From an uncultured Alphaproteobacteria bacterium (lineage in GTDB: Bacteria; Pseudomonadota; Alphaproteobacteria; Caulobacterales; Parvularculaceae): 64,000 nucleotides of DNA. The notes beneath the pieces were generated by a model, which saw only the letters and a list, made by a program, of their open reading frames with translations, had not been told where the DNA came from and made no database searches. Position numbers and translations under genes: made by a program. Positions within the stretch are counted from its first letter, which is position 1. Each line of letters begins with the position of its first letter. Location of the stretch: positions 1 through 64,000 of the forward strand of contig CADEDN010000018.1 in the NCBI GenBank assembly GCA_902826095.1. Reading direction: 5' to 3'. Positions 30,002 through 38,035 of the stretch are shown piece after piece.

Positions 30002-30011
30002 CCCCCCCCCC
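30002..30011 (+). repeat. C10 homopolymer upstream of RTX-9
   Basis: Ten consecutive C residues between the RTX-8 terminator and a candidate RTX-9 promoter. Tracts of this length are prone to slipped-strand length change. It lies 12 nt upstream of the putative -35. Confidence 0.7.
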
Positions 30012-30023
30012 GTCCGCCGATCG

Positions 30024-30051
30024 TTGATTTTCCGGCCCGCTCTTCTAATAG
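30024..30051 (+). promoter_or_regulatory. Candidate promoter of RTX-9
   Basis: TTGATT and TAATAG separated by 16 nt, about 58 nt before the RTX-9 ATG and just after the terminator of RTX-8. The match to a housekeeping promoter is partial; position is the stronger argument. Confidence 0.35.
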
Positions 30052-30109
30052 CCGGCGGGAACGGCTACAGGCGTTCGCTCCCTGTTTGTAAAGCCCAAAG
30101 GAATTCCCC

Positions 30110-32650
30110 ATGATCACCGGATCCATCCTGAACGACAGCCTCGGCGGTCTCGCCACGGCCGACACAATCGACGGTTTTGGCGGCGACGACACCGTCCAGG
30201 GGGGCGACGGCGCTGACCAGCTTTTCGGTAATGTCGGGACCGACCTCCTCTCGGGCGGCGCCGGCAACGATACTGTGTCCGGGGGGGCAGGCGATGATTC
30301 GGCAAGCGGCGACGCCGGCAATGACTCGATGGACGGCGGCGCGGGACGCGATTTCCTCGTCGGGGGAGACGGCGACGACATTTTGAAGGGCGGGGATGGC
30401 GCGGACGTACTTGAGGGCGGGGCCGGCAATGATTCGATGACCGGCGGCGGCGGCGGCGACCGCTATGAAATTGACGAGGACGCGTTCGGCAATGACGTCA
30501 TCCTCGATTTCGGAAGAGGCGACGTCATCGATTTTGACGACGCGACCTTCGTCGACGGCGACTGGACGATCGCACAGAATGGCGCGAACGTCGTCGTGTC
30601 GAATTCGAAGAACAGTTCAACCATCACGCTGAACGGCGTCGCCGCCGCCAATGTCGTGGTCGGCGGCGGACAGATCTATTTCGTCTCGGCGCCCGGGACG
30701 ACTGGCACGACAGCCAACGACGCGCTGGCGGGCGGCGTCGGCGCGGATTCGATCAGCGGCCTCAACGGCCATGATTTCCTGAAGGGCCGCGACGGCGCCG
30801 ATACGATCCTCGGCGGCAATGGCGGCGACACGATCGTCGGCGATGAAGGAAACGACACGCTCGACGGCGGCGCTGGCGACGATTTTATTGACATGGGCGT
30901 CGGCGACGACACGGCGAGCGGCGGCGACGGCCGCGACACGATCATCGGCGGAATCGGGAACGACATTTTGACCGGCGGCGCCGGCGAAGACGTTTTCGTC
31001 TATACGATCGCCAATCCCGGCATCGACATCATCGTCGACTTCACGGCGCTCGACCGGATCGAACTTGATCTGAACGTGATCGCCATCGCCGCGCCGTTCG
31101 AGCAAGTTGGCGCCGACGCCGTCATCACGCTGACGAACGGCGCGACGATTACGCTGCGCAATGTCGACAAGGATTTTCTCGTTCTCGACGGCGACAGCAT
31201 CAGAATGTTCGATCCGGCCGGCGGGACCTATAATGGCGGCGCGTTTGACGACATCGTTTCCGGGAATTTCGGCAATGATTCGCTCGTCGGCGCGGGCGGG
31301 GACGACACGCTCAACGGCAAGGACGGCGTCGACACGATCCGCGGCGGCGACGGCAATGATTACATCACCGCCGGATTCGGCGCCGACAGCCTGTTCGGCG
31401 ACGCCGGCCGCGATTCAATCGACGGCGGTTCGAAGAACGATCTGATTTTCGGCGGCGACGGCGGCGACCATATTCTGGCCGGGGCCGACAACGACAATGT
31501 CGACGGCGGCGCGGGCGACGACGCTGTTTCCGGCGATGGCGGCAATGACCTGATCCTCGGCGGCGCCGGGCGCGACACTCTATTTGGCAGCGCCGGCCTT
31601 GATTCGATGGATGGCGGCGCCGGCGATGATGTCATGGACGGCGGGCTCGACAATGATCGCCTGTTCGCCTCGACCGGCAATGACAGCGCCGTCGGCGGCG
31701 CCGGCGATGATCGCGTTTCCGGCGCGGTCGGCAACGACACGATCCGCGGCGACGCCGGCAATGACTGGCTGTTCGGCAATGAAGACAATGACCGGCTGGC
31801 CGGCGGCGTCGGCAATGATACGCTTGACGGGGGAACTGGGTTTGACACCGCCGATTATTCGGCATCGACGGCCCCCGTGTCCGTCAATCTGACGACCGGC
31901 GCCGCCTCCGGCGGCGACGCCGCGGGCGATGTCATCGTCGGCATCGAGGCCCTGATCGGCATGCGTCTCAGCGATACGCTGACTGGGTCGAGCGTCGCGA
32001 ACAGCCTGTCGGGCGGCGACGGCAGCGATGTCCTTTCGGGCCTTGCCGGCGACGATACGATCAATGGCGGAAAGAACAACGATACGATCGACGGCGGCGA
32101 CGGCAACGACAGAATTCTCGCGGATGTCGGCGCCGACCGCGTTATCGCCGGCTCCGGCAATGACACAATCGACGCAAGTTCGGGCGATGACAGCGTCGAC
32201 GGCGGCACCGGCCGCGACAGCGTGTTCGGCGGCTCTGGAGCCGACACGATCATCGGCCGCGACGGCAATGACACACTGTCGGGCGGAGACGACAGCGATT
32301 CAATGACCGGCGACAACGGTTTTGACATTCTCCTCGGCGGCGCCGGCAACGACACGCTGAACGGGGGCGATCTCAATGACGTCATCTTCGGCGAGGCTGG
32401 CAATGACACGATCGTCTTCGCGGTCGGCGGCGACACCGACACGCTTCGCGACTTCACCGCCGGCGCCGGCGTCGCCGACGTCATCCGACTGACGGGCTTT
32501 GGCGCGGCGTTTGACAGTTTCGCGGAGGTCATCGCCGCCGCGAGCGACAATGGAGCGGACACGACGATCAATTTCGGCGGCGGCGACGTCCTGATCCTCA
32601 AGGGCGTCCTCGTCAGCCAGCTCAATGCGGATGATTTTACGTTCGGATAG
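30110..32650 (+). CDS. RTX-9: RTX protein with two beta inserts, paralogue of RTX-12
   Basis: 846-aa protein starting straight into repeats (MITGSILNDSLGGLATADTI). Two inserts of ~75 residues share the plan DVIxDF-GDVIDFDD...W-AQNGANVVVSN...TITLNGV, near nt 30470-30690 and 30995-31215. RTX-12 has the same two inserts at the same relative places, and the second is followed in both by SIRMF or DIRMF. Later repeats include a VNLTTGAASGGDAAGDVIVGIE spacer. The ending is ADDFTFG. AGGAA precedes ATG 30110. A G7 tract lies in the coding region at 30281-30287. No catalytic motif seen. Confidence 0.82.
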   Translation: MITGSILNDSLGGLATADTIDGFGGDDTVQGGDGADQLFGNVGTDLLSGGAGNDTVSGGAGDDSASGDAGNDSMDGGAGRDFLVGGDGDDILKGGDGADVLEGGAGNDSMTGGGGGDRYEIDEDAFGNDVILDFGRGDVIDFDDATFVDGDWTIAQNGANVVVSNSKNSSTITLNGVAAANVVVGGGQIYFVSAPGTTGTTANDALAGGVGADSISGLNGHDFLKGRDGADTILGGNGGDTIVGDEGNDTLDGGAGDDFIDMGVGDDTASGGDGRDTIIGGIGNDILTGGAGEDVFVYTIANPGIDIIVDFTALDRIELDLNVIAIAAPFEQVGADAVITLTNGATITLRNVDKDFLVLDGDSIRMFDPAGGTYNGGAFDDIVSGNFGNDSLVGAGGDDTLNGKDGVDTIRGGDGNDYITAGFGADSLFGDAGRDSIDGGSKNDLIFGGDGGDHILAGADNDNVDGGAGDDAVSGDGGNDLILGGAGRDTLFGSAGLDSMDGGAGDDVMDGGLDNDRLFASTGNDSAVGGAGDDRVSGAVGNDTIRGDAGNDWLFGNEDNDRLAGGVGNDTLDGGTGFDTADYSASTAPVSVNLTTGAASGGDAAGDVIVGIEALIGMRLSDTLTGSSVANSLSGGDGSDVLSGLAGDDTINGGKNNDTIDGGDGNDRILADVGADRVIAGSGNDTIDASSGDDSVDGGTGRDSVFGGSGADTIIGRDGNDTLSGGDDSDSMTGDNGFDILLGGAGNDTLNGGDLNDVIFGEAGNDTIVFAVGGDTDTLRDFTAGAGVADVIRLTGFGAAFDSFAEVIAAASDNGADTTINFGGGDVLILKGVLVSQLNADDFTFG

Positions 32651-32832
32651 AAGCCGGGCGAGGGCATGTCAGCCCCAATAGCGAGAAAGTCGCGGACCGA
32701 TCGCGCGCGGCGCGGGAAATTATGGCCGCAGGCGGGGCGATCGGCCCCATGAGCGCCATATTTCCGCGATGATCGCCGCTATGGTTTCCTTCCGAGAGGG
32801 GCGCGTTCGGCGCGCCGACGGGAGGGCGGATT

Positions 32833-33714
32833 TTGCGCATATTGGCATTGATCGGGCTTGCGGCGCTTCTTGCCGGCTGCGGCGCCGGGAACAAGGGCGA
32901 CGACGCCGAGCCGTCCCGGTCCGGCGATGCGAGGCCTGGGTCGCCCGCGACGGAGCCTGCTCCCTCTCAACCGGCGGCGTCGCTGGCCCCATCAGCGGCC
33001 GCGCCAGCCGCCGCCGCCGCGCGCGCCGCGGCGCCTTTGCTGATTGTCGCGCCGCCGGAAAATACGCCGCCGATGCCGGCTCACGATACAGAAGTCTGCG
33101 GCGACGTTCTCGCCGTCGCGAATGAAGTCCGCGCGCGCGGCGAGCGTTTTATTGCGATCAGCGCGGCCGCGGGCGGCCTTTCGATTCCGGAATGGTCGCC
33201 GCTCGATGATCGCGAGAATGTCGAGCTGATTGTCGACGGACTCTATGACGGCTGGTGCGATGACCCGATACGCGTCAACCCGGAGTCGCGCGCGGCGTTT
33301 TCGGACGCCGAGCGCGCCGCCTGTCGCGACGAGCGAAAAGCGCGAATTCGTGCGACCCTTGCAGGCGAAGGACGCCTCGAGAGCGCTCAAGTCGACATCG
33401 ACCGCGACGGCGCGGCGGAGACCGTCTATCAATATTTCCCCGATCCGGCGTCGGCGGGGGCCGATGAAGACTGGATCTTGTGGAATCTTGCGCCGCGGAT
33501 TTTCGTGTCGCCGGCGGATAGTCCTGAGGCGCATCGTCAGCTGCACCGGACTTTATTCGCGCCGGTCGCGAGCTTGTTCTATCGCGAAGGCAAACTCTAC
33601 GCGCTGGCGCCGATGAGCGGCTCAGCCGATCGCTACCAGATTTTCCTTGTGATGGCGTCGGCCGGACGCCTCGGCCAGATCCCGCTCTGCGAATTGTGGA
33701 TTGAGGGAGAGTGA
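32833..33714 (+). CDS. Lipoprotein directly upstream of the lysozyme-RTX gene
   Basis: 293-aa predicted lipoprotein with a TTG start preceded by GGAGGG. The signal MRILALIGLAALLAGC places the lipidated Cys at residue 16. A low-complexity Pro/Ala/Ser linker covers ~25-75, then a folded domain from ~80 with CGDVLAVANEVRARG, two Cys-containing stretches (GWCDD, AACRDER) and VDIDRDGAAETVYQYF, an acidic loop of FG-GAP/EF-like appearance. The stop at 33714 is one base before the RTX-10 ATG (33716), so the two are probably translationally coupled. Family unknown. Because it would sit in the periplasm facing peptidoglycan, an immunity or inhibitor role against RTX-10 is a reasonable inference. Confidence 0.75.
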   Translation: MRILALIGLAALLAGCGAGNKGDDAEPSRSGDARPGSPATEPAPSQPAASLAPSAAAPAAAAARAAAPLLIVAPPENTPPMPAHDTEVCGDVLAVANEVRARGERFIAISAAAGGLSIPEWSPLDDRENVELIVDGLYDGWCDDPIRVNPESRAAFSDAERAACRDERKARIRATLAGEGRLESAQVDIDRDGAAETVYQYFPDPASAGADEDWILWNLAPRIFVSPADSPEAHRQLHRTLFAPVASLFYREGKLYALAPMSGSADRYQIFLVMASAGRLGQIPLCELWIEGE

Positions 33715-33715
33715 C

Positions 33716-35710
33716 ATGCTGAACGCGCGACTTCTCTCCGCGACAGACTACGCCAATCGCGCGCGCTTCGTCTCGGCGTATTTCGAGGAATCGGGAAACA
33801 TCCGCCAGACGCTCTATGCGGATTCCGTCGGGATTCCGACCATCGGCATCGGCTTTAATCTGCGCGTCACGAATTCGCTCAACGAAGTGCTTGAGACGTT
33901 CGGCTTTGACCTCGTGTCGAGTGCGGCGGATCGCAGCTATCGCGACCGTCTTGCGACCGTCTTCGCCGCCAACACGCCGTCCAGCTGGCAGTCCCTGGCG
34001 GACGCCATCATGGCGGAGCGCGCAAGCGCCGTCGGCGGCGGCGCGCGGTCGACATTCGAGTTTTTCAGCGACCCGGAAATTTACGCGACCTTCGACGAAT
34101 TGATCGTCACCTATGAAAACATCGCGACATCGCTCGGGCCGAACGCGCCGCTGTCGTTCGATCGGCTCGCGATTGTCGACATGGCCTATAACGGCATCCT
34201 GTCCGGCAGCAACCGGTTTCGCGCCGCCTTCGACGCGGGCGATCGCGCCGAGGCGTGGTACGAACTCACCTTCAATTCCAACTACGGCAATGCGCGCATC
34301 AGCTCCGGCTCCGGCATCATGCGCCGGCGTTATCTCGAAGGCGAGCTTTTCGGCCTCTACGACAAGGAAGACGGAACGCCGGGCTTTCGGCCGTCGGAAG
34401 TCGAAGCGCTGCGGATCTTCCGCATGTTCACCAAGCATGAAAATCAGATCAAGGGCGAAATCGCGCTCTTCCCGAATGCGCTCGGCAATGCTCAGATCGA
34501 ATGGAACAACATGCTCGCGGCGTTTCAGGCCGCCTATGGCGAGGCTTTCGCGCCGACCTCCATTCAATCGTTGGCGCAGGAGTTCGCGCCTGCTTTCGCA
34601 AAGCTGGTTGAGTCATTCATTGACGCCTCGCCGCTTTCGGCGCTGACGGGCCTTCCGTCGCAATTCAGCGCGCTTTTCAATTACGCGCCATCGCAGATTT
34701 TCGTCGCCGCCGATGCGCAGGGAACGAATGCGTTCCATGCCGCCGAAATCGCCGCCCATACGGTCGACCGCACCGGCAAGACGACAGCGAACGATTTGAT
34801 CTTCGGCGCGCTGACTTCGTCAGGCAGCCTCGGCGCGCTCGCCGCCGACACTTTGCGCGGCTCGGGCGGCGTGGACTGGTTCGTCTCCGGCGGCGGCTCG
34901 GATTCAATCGACGGCGGCGCGGGACTTGACGTCATCGACTATTCGAACAGCCCGGCCGGCGTCGCGGTCAATCTCGCCGACGGCGTCGCCGAAACCGGCG
35001 GCTACGCGCAGGGCGATCGTCTGACGGGCGTCGAAGTCGTCATCGGAACGGCGTTCGCCGACACGCTGACCGGCGACAGCGCCGGCAATCTTTTCATCGG
35101 CGCCGCCGGCGCCGATTCAATTCTTTCGGCGGACGGCGCTGACTACATTGATGCGGGCGTCGGCGCCGACACCGCCTATGGCGGCTCAAAGAACGACACG
35201 ATCGACGGCGGCGGCGACGCCGACTTCATCAATGGCGGCGGCGGCCATGACCTTCTCATCGGCAATAACGGCAATGACGTCGTCAGGGGCGCCGCCGGCT
35301 TCGACAGGATCCTTGGCGGCAAGGGCTATGACTATCTGCGCGGCGGCGATGACGGCGATCTGATCGAAGGCGGCGCGCTTTCCGACACGCTGCTCGGTGA
35401 AGCGGGAAACGACACGCTAAACGGCGGCGACGGCGCCGATCTGATATTCGCCGGGTCGGGTGTCGACTTCATTGTCTTCGCCAAGGGCGACGACAGCGAC
35501 GATGTGCGCGATTTTTCAGCGGGCGCCGGCGCTGGCGACGTCATCCGTCTCGTTGGTTTTGGAGCGGCGTTCGACACATTTGCAGAAGTGCTCGCCGCAG
35601 CGAGCGATAACGGGGTTGATACGACGATCAATTTCGGCGGCGGCGACATCCTCATGATCCGCGGCGTGCTCGTCAGCGGGTTGAGCGCTGACGATTTTCA
35701 GTTTGGTTAA
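33716..35710 (+). CDS. RTX-10: T4-lysozyme-like domain fused to RTX repeats
   Basis: 664-aa predicted exported muralytic enzyme. The N-terminal ~215 residues fit the GH24/T4 lysozyme pattern: E24/E25, LYAD with D36, then GIPTIGIG with T42. T4 lysozyme has E11, D20 and T26, with the same TIGIG and the same six-residue Asp-Thr spacing; the E-D interval here is about two residues longer, and the His after TIGIG is Phe. The segment DMAYNGILSGS...GDRAEAW...IMRRRYLEGELFGLY matches the C-terminal lobe of such endolysins. A linker (~215-370) leads to RTX repeats and ADDFQFG. No Sec signal is seen, consistent with T1SS export past the periplasm. GGGAGAG precedes ATG 33716. Confidence 0.8.
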   Translation: MLNARLLSATDYANRARFVSAYFEESGNIRQTLYADSVGIPTIGIGFNLRVTNSLNEVLETFGFDLVSSAADRSYRDRLATVFAANTPSSWQSLADAIMAERASAVGGGARSTFEFFSDPEIYATFDELIVTYENIATSLGPNAPLSFDRLAIVDMAYNGILSGSNRFRAAFDAGDRAEAWYELTFNSNYGNARISSGSGIMRRRYLEGELFGLYDKEDGTPGFRPSEVEALRIFRMFTKHENQIKGEIALFPNALGNAQIEWNNMLAAFQAAYGEAFAPTSIQSLAQEFAPAFAKLVESFIDASPLSALTGLPSQFSALFNYAPSQIFVAADAQGTNAFHAAEIAAHTVDRTGKTTANDLIFGALTSSGSLGALAADTLRGSGGVDWFVSGGGSDSIDGGAGLDVIDYSNSPAGVAVNLADGVAETGGYAQGDRLTGVEVVIGTAFADTLTGDSAGNLFIGAAGADSILSADGADYIDAGVGADTAYGGSKNDTIDGGGDADFINGGGGHDLLIGNNGNDVVRGAAGFDRILGGKGYDYLRGGDDGDLIEGGALSDTLLGEAGNDTLNGGDGADLIFAGSGVDFIVFAKGDDSDDVRDFSAGAGAGDVIRLVGFGAAFDTFAEVLAAASDNGVDTTINFGGGDILMIRGVLVSGLSADDFQFG

Positions 35711-35853
35711 GCGACGTTAACATTAGGCCTCGGCCGCATGCGGCCGTGGCGACCGCCGCGGGGTCGCCTCCGTCGGCGGAGTAGGGTATCAGAATGTCGG
35801 CAATGACGCCGAAGTCGCGGCCTGCATTCCTGCGCTAGCCTTGGAGCACATTG

Positions 35854-37827
35854 ATGACCCTATTTCCGAGCAGCGGTTTTGCGGCGAACGGCAAAGAGAT
35901 TCTGAGCTGGAACGGCGCCGCTGCGGAACTGACGCGCAGCGGCAATAGCTGGTCCTTCTCGCTCGGCGCGCCGGCGGTGATCACTTACGCCTTTCGCAGC
36001 ACGGCTCCCGGAAACATGCCTGGCGGCGTTGGCGGCTTTCAGCCTTTCAACGCCGCGCAGATCGCCGCCGCGGAAGCCGCGCTTCAACTCTGGAGCGACG
36101 TCGCCAACATCAGTTTCGTGCCTGCGGCGCCGGGCGGGTATTCGAATTTCGCGACCATTCTCTTCGCCAATTACACGACCGAGACCGATCCCGCCTCCGC
36201 CTTCGCTTTCCTGCCGTCGCCCGGCGCGACCGCCAGCAGCGCCGTCGAAGGCGACATTTGGGTCGACATTTCGCAGCCGGAGAACGCGGCGCCGGTCTAT
36301 GGCGATTTCGGGCCGCATGTGCTGGCGCATGAAATCGGCCATGCGATCGGGATCAATCATCCGGGCGATTATAATGGCGGATCGCCGACCTATGCGGCCG
36401 ACGCGACCTATTGGCAGGACGCCCGGATGTTCACGGTGATGAGCTATTTCGGCTCGACTAACACCGGCGGAAACCTGCCGTCTTTCTCCTGGGGGCCGCA
36501 GCTTCACGATATCGCGGCGGCCCAGCGGCTCTACGGCGCGAACATGAACACGCGGACCGGAAACACCGTATACGGATTTAACGCGACCGCGGGACGCACG
36601 CTGTTTGAGATAAATTCGGCGGCGCAGGGCGCGACGTTTTCGATCTGGGACGCGGGCGGGATCGATACGCTCGACCTTTCCGGCTACAGCGAGAATGCGG
36701 AAATTGATCTCAGAGAAGAAGGGTTCACCAGCGCCGGGCCGACGTCGGACAACGGGCCCGCCAAATACAATATTTCAATCGCGCGCGGCGCCGTCATCGA
36801 AAACGCCGTCGGGGGCGCCGGGAATGACACGGTCATCGGGAATGACGCCGCCAATATTCTGTCAGGCGGGGCGGGCAAGGATTCGCTCATCGGCGCCGTC
36901 GGCGCCGACACCCTGAACGGCGGCGACAGTGGCGACACGATTTCCGGCGGCGGCGGCGCCGATGTGATCGCCGGCGGGGCCGGCAATGATTCAATCGACG
37001 CCGGCGATGACGGCGACACGATCGACGCAAGCGCGGGCGCCGACATCATTGACGGGGGCGCCGGGTCCGACAATTTGTCAGGCGGCAATGGCAGCGATTC
37101 GGCGCTGGGCGGCGAAGGGGACGACACGCTGGCCGGCGGCGTAGGGAAGGACACTCTTATTGGCGGCGACGGCGCCGACAGCCTTGCCGGCGGTGCGACT
37201 GGCGATTTGCTCGACGGCGGCGCGCTTAGCGACACGTTATCGGGCGGGGAAGGCAACGACGTCGTCAATGGCGGCGAGGGTGGCGATGTGATCCTTGCTG
37301 AATCGGGTCGCGATGTGATTGACGGCGGCTCAGGCTCGGACAATGCGGACGCTGGGCCAGGCGATGACACGCTTGTCGGCGGAACCGGCAAGGACAGTCT
37401 GTTTGGCGGCGCGGGACTGGATTCGATCGCAGGCGGCGAAGGGAATGACACGCTGCAAGGCGGCGCCGACAATGACACGATCAGCGGCGGCGGCGCGTTT
37501 GACGTCATTCTTGGCGGGGACGGCGACGACGTCCTTGACGGCGGCGATCTCAATGACGTCATTTTCGGGAACGCCGGCGATGATCTCATCGTGTTTTCGG
37601 CCGGCGGCGACACCGACACGCTTCGCGACTTTACCGCGGGCGCCGCTAGTGAAGACGTTATCCGCCTTGTCGGTTTCGGACTAGCGTTCGACACTTTTTC
37701 GGAAGTCCTGGCGGCGGCGACGGATAATGGCGTCGACACGACGATCAGCCTTGGCGGCGGGGACATTCTGATCATCAAGGGCGTCGTCGTCAGCCAGCTC
37801 CATGCGGATGATTTCACGTTTGGATGA
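35854..37827 (+). CDS. RTX-11: serralysin-type M10B metalloprotease
   Basis: 657-aa secreted zinc protease. A complete metzincin site is visible: HEIGHAIGINHP with H159, E160, H163 and H169, and a Met-turn TVMSYF with M196 and Tyr198 as the expected fifth ligand. ITYAFR, an ALQLWSDVANISFVP helix and WGPQLHDIAAAQRLYGAN are typical of serralysins, as is the IWDAGGIDTLDLSGY entry to the RTX region. The family is usually ~480 aa; this one has an extended RTX tract. Serralysins are classic T1SS substrates with a PrtDEF exporter, which suits the exporter at 50.7 kb. No inhibitor gene is adjacent. Start ATG 35854 (GGAG upstream) rather than the TTG just before it. Confidence 0.92.
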   Translation: MTLFPSSGFAANGKEILSWNGAAAELTRSGNSWSFSLGAPAVITYAFRSTAPGNMPGGVGGFQPFNAAQIAAAEAALQLWSDVANISFVPAAPGGYSNFATILFANYTTETDPASAFAFLPSPGATASSAVEGDIWVDISQPENAAPVYGDFGPHVLAHEIGHAIGINHPGDYNGGSPTYAADATYWQDARMFTVMSYFGSTNTGGNLPSFSWGPQLHDIAAAQRLYGANMNTRTGNTVYGFNATAGRTLFEINSAAQGATFSIWDAGGIDTLDLSGYSENAEIDLREEGFTSAGPTSDNGPAKYNISIARGAVIENAVGGAGNDTVIGNDAANILSGGAGKDSLIGAVGADTLNGGDSGDTISGGGGADVIAGGAGNDSIDAGDDGDTIDASAGADIIDGGAGSDNLSGGNGSDSALGGEGDDTLAGGVGKDTLIGGDGADSLAGGATGDLLDGGALSDTLSGGEGNDVVNGGEGGDVILAESGRDVIDGGSGSDNADAGPGDDTLVGGTGKDSLFGGAGLDSIAGGEGNDTLQGGADNDTISGGGAFDVILGGDGDDVLDGGDLNDVIFGNAGDDLIVFSAGGDTDTLRDFTAGAASEDVIRLVGFGLAFDTFSEVLAAATDNGVDTTISLGGGDILIIKGVVVSQLHADDFTFG

Positions 37828-38035
37828 GCGCTCGAAATTCCCAATTCCCGCGACACCGTCCGGGCCCAAGATTAATTTCCGGCAAGACGGCGATGCCGCT
37901 GACAATTGTCATAGCCCCGGAAATTCGATGGAATAAAAAGCCTGCTCAACCGTCAACGGGTCGAGCAGCGCTGTGGCGCGGTCGCCCCGCGCAAAAGCGA
38001 CAAATTGAACGAATTCGAATCAAAAAGGATTGCAC

